Shown piece after piece: positions 1-7,000 of a stretch of 8,598 nucleotides of DNA. Both the position numbers and the translations under genes were made by a program. The notes under the pieces are model-generated. The model searched no databases, was not told the origin of the DNA, and worked only from the letters and a program-made list of their open reading frames with translations. Numbering within the stretch: the first letter of the stretch is position 1; every line of letters starts with the position of its first letter. The stretch is from an uncultured bacterium. GTDB lineage: Bacteria > Planctomycetota > Phycisphaerae > Phycisphaerales > SM1A02. The stretch lies in contig CAIXEV010000230.1 in NCBI GenBank assembly GCA_903918555.1, positions 1 to 8,598 on the forward strand, in the 5' to 3' direction.

Positions 1-45
1 GTGCGGCGTTTTGCTGGGAGTGCAGGCGGCTTGGCACAGATGCCG

Positions 46-70
46 CGCCGCGCCGTGCCGTCGCGCGGCG
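46..70 (-). terminator. Possible GC hairpin downstream of dapL
   Basis: An 8-bp inverted repeat (46-53 pairs with 63-70, 9-nt loop) lies just past the dapL stop codon on the minus strand. It has no T-tract, so it is not a classical intrinsic terminator. GC-rich DNA makes such stems easily by chance. The remainder of 1-74 shows nothing else I can name. Confidence 0.25.
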
Positions 71-74
71 GTCG

Positions 75-1313
75 TCAGAGCGCGCCCAGCCGGCGCACCA
101 CTTCCTCGACATTCGCCCGCGAGTTGAAGGCGCTGATGCGGAAGTACCCCTCGCCGCAGCGGCCGAAGCCGGCGCCCGGGGTCGTGACCACGCGCGCCTT
201 GCGCAGCAGCCGGTCGAAGAACGCCCAGCTGTCCGAGCCATCGGGCACCTTGCACCACACATACGGGGCGTGTTCGCCGCCCCAGGTCTTCCAGCCGAGC
301 CTCGTGCAGCCCTCGCGGAGGATGCGCGCGTTCTCCATGTAGAAGTCCACGAGGGCGCGGACCTCCTTCTGCCCCTCGGGCGTGTAGAGCGCCTCGGCGC
401 CGCGCTGCACGGCGTAGCTCACGCCGTTCGAGCGCGTGTTCCAGCGGCGCGTCCAGAGCGGGTGCAGCGCGACCGGCTCGCCCGCGCGGGTGTAGGCCAT
501 CACCGACTTCGGAAGCACGGTGTATCCGCAGCGAACGCCCGTGAAACCGCCCGACTTCGAGAAGCTGCGGAACTCGACGGCGCATTCGCGCGCGCCGGGA
601 ATCTCATAGACCGACTTCGGCGCGTCGCTGCGGTTGTACGACTCGTACGCAGCGTCCCAGAAGATGATCGCGCGGTGCTTGCGCGCGTACTCGACCCAGG
701 CCGTCGCGCGCGCGCGGTCCATCACGGTGCCCGTCGGGTTGTTCGGCGAGCAGAGGTAGATGACATCGGGTGCGGGCGTGCCCGCCGACGGCACATCGGC
801 GAGGAAGCCGTTCGCCTCGGTGCAGGGGAGATAGAGGATGCCGTCGTAGCCGCCGCCTGCGAGCGCAGCGCCGGTGTTCCCGAACATCACATTCGCGTCG
901 ACATACGCCGGGTACACGGGATCGGTCACCGCGACGCGATTGCCCGCGCCGAGGATCTCGAGGATGTTGCCGCAGTCGCCCTTGGAGCCGTCGGAGAGGA
1001 AGACCTCGTCGTCGGCGACATCGAGGCCGCGCGAGCGGAAGTCGCCCTGCGCGATCGCCGCGCGCACCGAGTCGTAGCCGGTGCCGGGGCCGTACCCCTT
1101 GAAGGTCGCGCGGGTTGCGAGCTCCTCGGTCGCCGCGTGCATGGCGCGGACCGCGCTCGTCGGCAGCGGCTCCGTGACATCGCCGATGCCGCAGCGAATG
1201 ATCTCTGGCGCGAGCTCGGGATGCTCCTTCGAGAAGACGGTGACGCGACGCGCGATCTCGGGGAAGAGGTATCCGGCCGCGAGCTTGAGGTAGTGTTCGT
1301 TGATAAACGCCAT
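75..1313 (-). CDS. dapL: LL-diaminopimelate aminotransferase (DapL)
   Basis: This PLP-dependent fold-type I aminotransferase of 412 residues converts tetrahydrodipicolinate directly to LL-2,6-diaminopimelate using glutamate. It bypasses the succinylase and acetylase branches and feeds lysine and peptidoglycan synthesis in the cytoplasm. Seen in the sequence: the DapL N-terminus (INEHYLKLAAGYLFPEIARR), IIRCGIGDVTEPLP near residues 38-51, the RATFKGYGP signature (68-76), SDGSKGDCGNI (107-117), DPVYPAYVD (131-139), SPNNPTG (189-195), WDAAYES (219-225) and the PLP motif SFSKSGGFTGVR with Schiff-base Lys253. Arg392 in FRISAF is the likely substrate-carboxylate binder. Length is normal for the family and no key residue is missing. 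The ATG at 1311-1313 is preceded by GGAG (complement of 1323-1326) at 9-nt spacing and gives the conserved N-terminus. The gene stands alone, divergent from the methyltransferase. DapL is known from Chlamydiae, cyanobacteria, plants and several other phyla. Confidence 0.97.
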   Translation of the reverse strand: MAFINEHYLKLAAGYLFPEIARRVTVFSKEHPELAPEIIRCGIGDVTEPLPTSAVRAMHAATEELATRATFKGYGPGTGYDSVRAAIAQGDFRSRGLDVADDEVFLSDGSKGDCGNILEILGAGNRVAVTDPVYPAYVDANVMFGNTGAALAGGGYDGILYLPCTEANGFLADVPSAGTPAPDVIYLCSPNNPTGTVMDRARATAWVEYARKHRAIIFWDAAYESYNRSDAPKSVYEIPGARECAVEFRSFSKSGGFTGVRCGYTVLPKSVMAYTRAGEPVALHPLWTRRWNTRSNGVSYAVQRGAEALYTPEGQKEVRALVDFYMENARILREGCTRLGWKTWGGEHAPYVWCKVPDGSDSWAFFDRLLRKARVVTTPGAGFGRCGEGYFRISAFNSRANVEEVVRRLGAL

Positions 1314-1421
1314 GGGTGACAGCTCCGCGCATCGAGGCGCGCCGTGAATGTACGGCGAATTCGATCCGCCGCGGCGGCCATTTCGGGCGCGCCGCGGGTT
1401 GCTCGGGTAGGATCACCCGCC
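1314..1421. promoter_or_regulatory. Divergent dapL / methyltransferase promoter region with palindromes
   Basis: This short gap must carry the start signals of both flanking genes. It contains a perfect 12-bp palindrome (CCGCCGCGGCGG, 1366-1377) lying between two copies of the 8-bp palindrome GGCGCGCC (1336-1343 and 1386-1393). There is also a small inverted repeat GCCGT-N6-ACGGC (1341-1356). I see no convincing -35/-10 pair. The palindromes could be operator sites, but in DNA this GC-rich they may be chance. The dapL Shine-Dalgarno (GGAG) is at 1323-1326 and a weak GGGTAGGA for the methyltransferase is at 1405-1412. Confidence 0.35.
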
Positions 1422-2102
1422 GTGTTTGAGTTCCTCTCCCAGGCATTGTCCGATCTCCGCCGCACGGGATCTGTCTGGCCGTCGTCGCCGATCCTGGCGC
1501 GGGCGATGACCAAGTCGATCGCGCGGGTGGAGGGGCCGCGTCGGATCCTCGAGGTCGGTCCCGGCACGGGGCCGTTCACGCGCGCGATCCTGAGAAAGCT
1601 GCGCGCGGGCGACCACTTCGACCTCGTCGAGATCAACGAGAAGTTCTGCCGCAAGCTCGAGAAGGAGCTGCTGTCGAAGTACCGCCAGCGCCATCCCGCC
1701 GTCGAGGTGCGCCTGCATTGCGCCCCGATCGAGGAGGCGGAACTCAGCGGTCCGTACGACATCATCGTCTGCGGGCTTCCCTTCAACAACTTCCCGCCGA
1801 AACTGATGCGGCAGATCTTCCGCCGCATGTTCGCCCTTCTCAAGGACGAGGGCGAGATCGTGTACTTCGAGTATGTCGGCGTCCGCGCGGTGAAGGGCCC
1901 CGTCGTCGACGACGCGGCCCGCGCGCGGCTGCGCCGCATCGGCGCGTTCGGCAAGTCCCTGCGACGCAAGCACCAGGGGCACACCGAGCTTGTGCTCGGC
2001 AACTTCCCGCCTGCGCTTGCGTTCCGCCTGAAGGGCTCGAAGCCGACCAAGCGCGCCGCGTCGACGACGCGTTCGCGCGCGGGTGCGCGCGCGAAGTCCT
2101 AG
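1422..2102 (+). CDS. Phospholipid N-methyltransferase-like SAM-dependent methyltransferase
   Basis: A class I SAM methyltransferase of 226 residues, most like the PmtA/COG3963 group that methylates phosphatidylethanolamine toward phosphatidylcholine at the inner membrane face. Seen: N-terminal FLSQALSDLRRTGSVWPSS (the SG-x-PSS-like lead typical of this group and of KsgA relatives), motif I ILEVGPGTGPFT (E44, G46, G48, G50), the ribose-binding acidic residue in DLVEIN (E70), and the motif IV equivalent CGLPFNNFPP, which fits PmtA better than the NLPY of KsgA/Erm. The C-terminus ends in an Arg/Lys-rich tail that may contact membrane phospholipid. I chose the GTG at 1422 because the match to the family begins there and a weak GGGTAGGA lies 9 nt upstream. 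An in-frame ATG at 1344 would add 26 low-quality Ala/Arg-rich residues. The class is secure, but the substrate is an inference because these enzymes are often misassigned between lipid, rRNA and small-molecule acceptors. Confidence 0.8.
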   Translation: MFEFLSQALSDLRRTGSVWPSSPILARAMTKSIARVEGPRRILEVGPGTGPFTRAILRKLRAGDHFDLVEINEKFCRKLEKELLSKYRQRHPAVEVRLHCAPIEEAELSGPYDIIVCGLPFNNFPPKLMRQIFRRMFALLKDEGEIVYFEYVGVRAVKGPVVDDAARARLRRIGAFGKSLRRKHQGHTELVLGNFPPALAFRLKGSKPTKRAASTTRSRAGARAKS

Positions 2103-2126
2103 GTGGCCCGTCCTCGCTGACCCGTC

Positions 2127-3242
2127 CTAGAGGACCGGCGCGAAGCGCTCGTTCGGCTGCATTGACATCGCGAAGCCCGCAAAGAGATGCGCGATGCGGT
2201 TGAGGTCGCGCAGGCTCGTCATCTCGACGGTGGTGTGCATGTAGCGGATCGGCAGCGACACGAGTCCGCTGGGGATGCCGCCCGCCACGAAGAACGCATC
2301 GGTGTCGGTTCCCGATCCGCTCGGAGTCGCCGCCCGCTGCAGCGGGATCGAGAGCGACGCCGCGACCTGGGCGAGGCGCGCGACGACTTCCGGCTGCATG
2401 GCGCCGCCGATCGCGAGCTTCGGCCCGCCCGCGAGCTTGAAGTGTCCGTGCTGCGCGTGGCTGATGCCGGGGCTGTCGGTCGCATGGCCGACATCGGTGA
2501 CGAGCGCGACATCGGGCGCGAGCGACCGCGCGACCATCTGCGCGCCCTTGAGCCCGACCTCCTCCTGCACGGTCGACACCGCGACGACGCGCACCTTGAG
2601 CGCCGCGCCGCGCTCGGCGACGAGGCGCAGGGCCTCGGCCGCGATCCAGGTGCCGATGCGGTTGTCGAGGGCGCGCGCGACCACGATGTCGTCGTTCAAC
2701 TGCATGAATCCGTCGAGGAAGACGCCCGGGTCGCCGATCGCGAGCTTCGCCTTCGCCTCGTCCGCGCTCGTGGCGCCGATGTCGATGAAGAGCTCGTGGA
2801 GCTTGCGGACCTTGCCTTCCTGCGACTTGTCCTGGAGGTGGATCGCGGTGGCGCCGATCAGGCCGACGACGGGCGCCGTCACCCCGGCCACCGACGACTT
2901 GAAGCGCACGCGCTTGCCGACGATCGAGCTCGGATCGATGCCGCCGATCGCCTTGCAGTAGACGAAGCCCTTGTCGTCGAAGTGGTTGACCATCAGGCCG
3001 ATCTCGTCGGCGTGGCCGCAGATGGCGAGGGTCGGGATCCCCGCTCCCTCGGGGCCGAACGACGCGAAGCAGTTGTTGTAGGCGTCGTTCCAGGTCTTCT
3101 TGGCGAAGGGGCGGACGAAGTCGAGCCAGACCTTCTGGCCGTCACGCTCGAAGCCCGAGGGGCTCGGCGTGTCGAGAAGCTGCTTCAGGAACGCAAGGCT
3201 CTCGGGGCGGACGACTTCGACGGGATTCAGTTGCGCGGACAT
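2127..3242 (-). CDS. M42 family metallo-aminopeptidase (TET/FrvX type)
   Basis: A 371-residue dinuclear metal-dependent aminopeptidase that removes N-terminal residues from short peptides. Family members form large tetrahedral (TET) dodecamers in the cytoplasm. All expected active-site residues are visible: His77 and Asp79 in CGHADEIGLMV, bridging Asp193 in ALDNRIGTW, catalytic Glu227 and ligand Glu228 in VQEEVGLKGA, Asp250 in VTDVGHATDSPG, and His336 in RYMHTTVE. The M42 PDZ-like or beta-barrel insertion corresponds to about residues 90-175. No signal peptide is present. I chose the ATG at 3240-3242, where family similarity starts (the TPSPSGFE motif follows at 25-32); the open frame continues upstream through a terminator hairpin and is not credible as protein. 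The Shine-Dalgarno is poor (GCGCGG only). The gene converges on the methyltransferase with a 24-bp gap. The exact substrate (Glu/Asp, Leu or Lys preference) cannot be read from the sequence. An M42 endoglucanase annotation, common in databases, would be misleading. Confidence 0.92.
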   Translation of the reverse strand: MSAQLNPVEVVRPESLAFLKQLLDTPSPSGFERDGQKVWLDFVRPFAKKTWNDAYNNCFASFGPEGAGIPTLAICGHADEIGLMVNHFDDKGFVYCKAIGGIDPSSIVGKRVRFKSSVAGVTAPVVGLIGATAIHLQDKSQEGKVRKLHELFIDIGATSADEAKAKLAIGDPGVFLDGFMQLNDDIVVARALDNRIGTWIAAEALRLVAERGAALKVRVVAVSTVQEEVGLKGAQMVARSLAPDVALVTDVGHATDSPGISHAQHGHFKLAGGPKLAIGGAMQPEVVARLAQVAASLSIPLQRAATPSGSGTDTDAFFVAGGIPSGLVSLPIRYMHTTVEMTSLRDLNRIAHLFAGFAMSMQPNERFAPVL

Positions 3243-3276
3243 CCGCGCAGAATAGCGGGGCGCGTCTCCCAAAGAA

Positions 3277-3300
3277 CAGACGCGCCCGGAGGCGCGTCTG
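3277..3300 (-). terminator. Intrinsic terminator-like hairpin with UNCG-type loop
   Basis: A perfect 10-bp stem (3277-3286 with 3291-3300) closes a 4-nt loop. Read on the minus strand it is CAGACGCGCC-TCCG-GGCGCGTCTG, so the RNA has the very stable C(UNCG)G tetraloop form. It is followed by TTCTTT. It sits 33 nt past the stop of the small Ser/Pro-rich gene and 34 nt before the M42 start, so it probably terminates the former. The stem strand 3278-3286 can also pair with a third copy, 3259-3267. Confidence 0.7.
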
Positions 3301-3333
3301 GGTGGATTCCAGAGGGTGTTTCGAGGGTCTCTC

Positions 3334-3714
3334 TCAGCTTGCGCGCTTGGGACGCGCCTTGAGGCGTGGTGCCCCGCCGTCGAACATCTCGCTCGCCGCG
3401 CGAACGGGTGGGGGCGAGGAGGAGGACGAGGACGGCGAAGACGCCGACAAGGACGGCGAGGACAAGGACGGCGAGGACGACGGCGAGCGCGGGCCGTCGC
3501 CCAACGAGCCGAGCCGCGGGAGCTCCGGACGGCTCTGGGACATCGCCTGCGGCGCCTGGGTCTCGTAGCGAGCATCCGCCTGCACCTGTTGCGCAGGCAT
3601 GCCGGATGTCGACGGACCAAGCCGGCGCGAACGCGCCTCGTCGATCGAGCGACCCATGTTCTGGATCAGCGAGCGCAGTTGCTGCGGATTGCGGATGTTG
3701 CGGTTGCTGCTCAT
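3334..3714 (-). CDS. Small Ser/Pro-rich hypothetical protein
   Basis: I do not recognise this 126-residue protein. It starts MSSNRNIRNPQQLRSLIQ, with a probably helical, polar N-terminus (about 1-32). A Gln/Ala/Pro-rich middle follows, then a low-complexity Ser/Pro tract (about 78-103, repeats of SPS and SSPSL) and a short tail ending APRLKARPKRAS with a basic character. There is no signal peptide, membrane segment or catalytic motif in this frame. Evidence that it is real: a good Shine-Dalgarno (GAGGG, complement of 3723-3727) 8 nt before the ATG, GC-rich third codon positions throughout, and a strong hairpin terminator just after the TGA. The frame remains open to 3870, but the candidate promoter lies inside that extension, so I prefer 3714. 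The Ser/Pro tract is encoded by repetitive TCG/CCG/TCC codons and may vary in length between strains. It might be a disordered adaptor or regulator; that is only a guess. Confidence 0.65.
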   Translation of the reverse strand: MSSNRNIRNPQQLRSLIQNMGRSIDEARSRRLGPSTSGMPAQQVQADARYETQAPQAMSQSRPELPRLGSLGDGPRSPSSSPSLSSPSLSASSPSSSSSSPPPVRAASEMFDGGAPRLKARPKRAS

Positions 3715-3799
3715 GTCGTGTTCCCTCAACGCACGCCACTTCGGGCGGAAACTCGGTGGCCCCTCGCCGGAACGGCGCCCGACCCATTCCTTTGGTCGA

Positions 3800-3824
3800 T
3801 ACGCCCCTTGAACGGCAGGGTTCC
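3800..3824 (-). promoter_or_regulatory. Candidate ECF-sigma-type promoter for the Ser/Pro-rich gene
   Basis: On the minus strand GGAAC (complement of 3820-3824) is followed after 16 nt by CGTA (complement of 3800-3803). This matches the known ECF layout (for example the Bacillus SigW pattern TGAAAC-N16-CGTA). Transcription would begin near 3793, giving a leader of about 80 nt. The motif is short, so a chance match is possible. Confidence 0.3.
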
Positions 3825-3918
3825 CCACTCTCAGTAGGCATCGGCGCATAAAGACGATGGCTTCTGCCAAGGTCTAGGGTTACTTCGGACGCGCCCGCAC
3901 GGGCTGCACAGGCCTCAC

Positions 3919-3942
3919 GAACGACACTCTGGACAGGGCGTA
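3919..3942 (+). promoter_or_regulatory. Candidate ECF-sigma-type promoter for the tricorn gene
   Basis: GAAC (3919-3922) is followed after exactly 16 nt by CGTA (3939-3942), the same spacing and -10 element as the divergent candidate at 3800-3824. Transcription would start near 3949, about 108 nt before the preferred ATG. TAAACT overlapping the -10 could alternatively serve a housekeeping sigma, but no matching -35 is visible. Confidence 0.3.
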
Positions 3943-4056
3943 AACTGCGGATCCACGCGGCGGCCTCGAGGGAGGATGACGCGTGCCGCCTTCCGAGCTC
4001 GCCGCAGGCGTTCGGAAGTCCCGCCCAGCCCGTGTTCTGTCACGAGAGTCCCGCCC

Positions 4057-7000
4057 ATGAACCGACCGAATCGCTCTTTCGCCCCCAACGCCTCGCGCGG
4101 CATCGCAGCAACTCTTCTCCCGTGGACGGCCGCGGTGGCCGTGGCCCAGGCTGCGACGGTCGATCTCCCGCGCCACCCGGCGCTTTCTCCCGATGGATCG
4201 GTGGTCGTCTTCTCGTGGCGCGGCGACCTTTGGCGAGCGCCTTCGGCGGGCGGCGAGGCGGTGCGCCTGACCTCGAATCCGTCGATCGAGACGCGCAGCG
4301 GCTTCACGCCCGATGGAAGCCGGATCGTGTTCGAGAGCGATCGCGAGGGGCTCCGCAACCTCTGGTCGATGCGCCCCGATGGCTCCGACCTCCGCCAGCT
4401 CACCGACCTCGACGCGGGCTTCGGCCTGAGCTCGGTCGGCACCCTCCGTGGGAAGCCGGTCGCGTTCCTCGAGACGACGATCGAGGGCGACCTCTATCGC
4501 TCCTCGCGCCCGTATGCGCTGGCGCTCGATCTTCCGGCCGGCACGATCGGCGCGCCCGAGCGCGTGCACGATGCGTTCGGCGGCGCCGCGAACGGCTCGG
4601 CCGATGGCGCGCTCGTGCTCTTCGAGCGCGGCGGATCGCCGTGGTCGCGCCGCGGCTACACCGGTCCCGACAACCGCAATGTCTGGGTGTTCAACACGAC
4701 GGCGGGAACCTTCGGCCAGCTCACCAAGTTCGCGGGCAACGACGGTCTTCCGCGTTTCATCGCGCCGGATGAGTTCGTCTACATCTCCGATCGCGGCCTT
4801 GGCTCGCAGAATCTCCACCGCGCCAAGCTCTCGGCCGAGGCCGACAGCGGCAGCCGGCTCACCGACTTCAAGGACGCCGACATCCATGGCCTCGCGGTGT
4901 CGGCCGACGGCCGCACGGCCGTGTTCGGGGTGCTTGGCGATCTCTGGAGCATCGATCTCACGAAGGTCGGCGCGCAGCCGGTGAAGCTCGCCTTCACGGC
5001 CGCGGACGACGGGCTTGTCGACCGCGAGTTCAAGCAGGTTGGCCGCGAGGTGAGCGCCGCTGCGCTGTCGCCCGATGGCAAGACGATGGCGTTCGTGGCG
5101 CTCGGCGATGTGTTCGTGCGCGCGGTCGAGGACAAGAGCCCGACCCGCCGCGTGACCGAGGGCGATGGGCGCGAGCGCGAGGTCTGCTGGAGCGCCGACG
5201 GGCTCACCCTCTACTTCGTGAGCGACCGCGATGGCAGCGACTCGATCTACGCGGCGACGGTCGCGGAGACCCGCAGCGAGGCGCGCGAGCGCGGTAAGCC
5301 GAAGCCTGCGGCTGCGGCGCAAGAGGTCAAGGTTGATGAAGTCAAGGTTGATGAGGTCAAGGTTGAGGAAGTCAAGGTTGATGAAGTGAAGGTTGCGGAA
5401 GTGAAGCCAGCCGAGCCAGCGCCGACAGCCGCGGCCGAGCCAGCGAAGCCGGCCGAGAAGGCGCCGGAGAAGAGCGACGCGAAGAAGGACGAGAAAAAAG
5501 ACGAGAAGAAGGACGAGAAGAAGAAGGATCCGAAGTTCGATCCTGCTCGCTGGGCGGACGCGATCCGATTCGAGGTCAAGCCCGTCACGAGCGGCGCGGA
5601 CGACGACCGTCGTCCCGTTGCGTCGCCCGATGGCAAGGCGCTGCTCTTCACGCGCAATCTCGGCGACCTCGCGCGGATGGACCTCGCAACCGGCGAGATC
5701 CGCATGCTGCGCGACGGCTGGAGCTCCGACCTCGACTATGTCTACTCGCCCGATGGCGCGCTGATCGCGTTCGTCGAGAGCGACCAGGACTTCAACGCCG
5801 ACATCTGGATCGTTCCCGCCGACGGCTCGAAGCCCGCGGTCAACATCACGCGTCACCCCGACAACGACGCCGCGCCGCGTTTCTCCGCCGATGGCAAGAT
5901 CCTCGCGTTCCTCTCCGAGCGCACCAACGAGGAGTTCGACGCGTGGATGGTGATGCTCGACCGCGACCTCGAGGGTCTCTCGCAGCGCGACCTCGACCAG
6001 TACTTCAAGGACGCGGCGGAGGCGCAGAAGAAGCGCAAGCCGTTTGAGCCTGTGGAACCGAAGGCGAAGGACGCCGCGAAGGAAGGCGCGAAGGAAGGCG
6101 CGAAGGAAGGCGCGAAGGAAGGCGAGTCGAAGGAAGACGCCGCGAAGGCCGATGCCGCAAAGCCCGACGCCCCCGCGCGCGATCCGTTCGACGGCCTCGA
6201 GCTCGAGGACGCGTATCTCCGCGTGCGCCGCGTGACCACCGCGCTCGGCGACGAGACCGCGCTTGAGCTCGCGCCGACCGGCGACCGGCTCTACTACTCC
6301 GCGGCCGACGGCAAGGACCGCGCGCTCTTCAGCGTCAAGTACGACGGCAGCGAGCAGAAGAAGCTCGCCGGCCCGGTCGCCCTGCAGGGGATCTCGTTCA
6401 CCGGCGACAAGCTCGTCGCCGTCGCGAGCGGCCAGGCGCAGACGATCACGCCGTCGGGCGAGGCGAAGACGATCGACATCTCCGCCGAGAACGAGATCAA
6501 CCTCGCCGCGCGCAACGAGCAGAAGCTCCGCGAGGTCTCGCGCATCCTCGGCCGGCAGTTCTACGCCGATCCGAAGACGAAGGGTCTCGACTGGGCGGCG
6601 CTGACCGAGCGCTTCGCGCAGCTCGCGCGTCTCGCGCGCACGCCCGACGAGTTCGACTTCGTCGCCAACATGTTCATCGGGTACCTCGACGCATCGCACC
6701 TCGGTGTGCGTTCGATGGGCGGCGAGGGCTCGACGCGCCGGGCGCACGGACGGCTCGGCGTCGAGACGGTCGCCGCCGATGGCGGGCGCCGCATCACGAA
6801 GGTTCTTCCCGATTCGCCGGCGGCGCTCGCGAATCCTGCCCTTGCGGTCGGCGACATCGTCGTGAGCGTCGACTTCGAGAAGGTCGACGCAGCGAAGCCG
6901 CTCGAGGCGGCGTTCGCGGGCAAGACCGGGCAGGAGGTCTTCGTCGGATTCCGTCGCGCGGCGGAGAAGGCCGATGCGGCTGGGGTCGAACTCGGCGCGG

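Larger units (their letters stand above)
3715..4056. other. Non-coding divergent intergenic region (342 bp)
   Basis: The stretch separates the Ser/Pro-rich gene (minus) from the tricorn gene (plus). I see no convincing small gene, RNA gene or repeat in it. Open frames here are extensions or shadows of the neighbours. Its main content is two divergent ECF-type promoter candidates and the two leaders. An in-frame ATG at 3976, with GAGGGAGG directly against it, is an alternative upstream start for the tricorn gene. Confidence 0.6.

Noticed and set aside
270..1319. Long plus-strand frame antisense to dapL
   Set aside because: Arg/Ala-rich shadow with no domain signal. The minus strand encodes a complete DapL.
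1344..1421. Upstream ATG start for the methyltransferase
   Set aside because: It adds 26 Ala/Arg-rich residues with no family similarity and would absorb most of the divergent promoter region. The GTG at 1422 fits better.
2098..2134. Possible bidirectional terminator between the convergent methyltransferase and M42 genes
   Set aside because: CCTAGG and TCCTAGAGGA are short palindromes and CCCGTCCT is repeated, but no stem of useful length or T-tract forms.
2187..3362. Long plus-strand frame antisense to the M42 peptidase
   Set aside because: Composition is that of a shadow frame, and the opposite strand has all M42 active-site residues.
3302..3568. Plus-strand acidic frame rich in EDGEDKDG
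   Set aside because: This resembles calcium-binding acidic repeats but is the complement of the Ser/Pro tract. It has no Shine-Dalgarno and no flanking conserved sequence.
3227..3841. Minus-strand 204-codon frame containing a membrane-helix-like stretch
   Set aside because: It would run through the terminator hairpin and overlap the M42 start. Its codon use is poorer outside the repeat, and it has no ribosome site as good as the one at 3714. Kept only as a frame-switch note.
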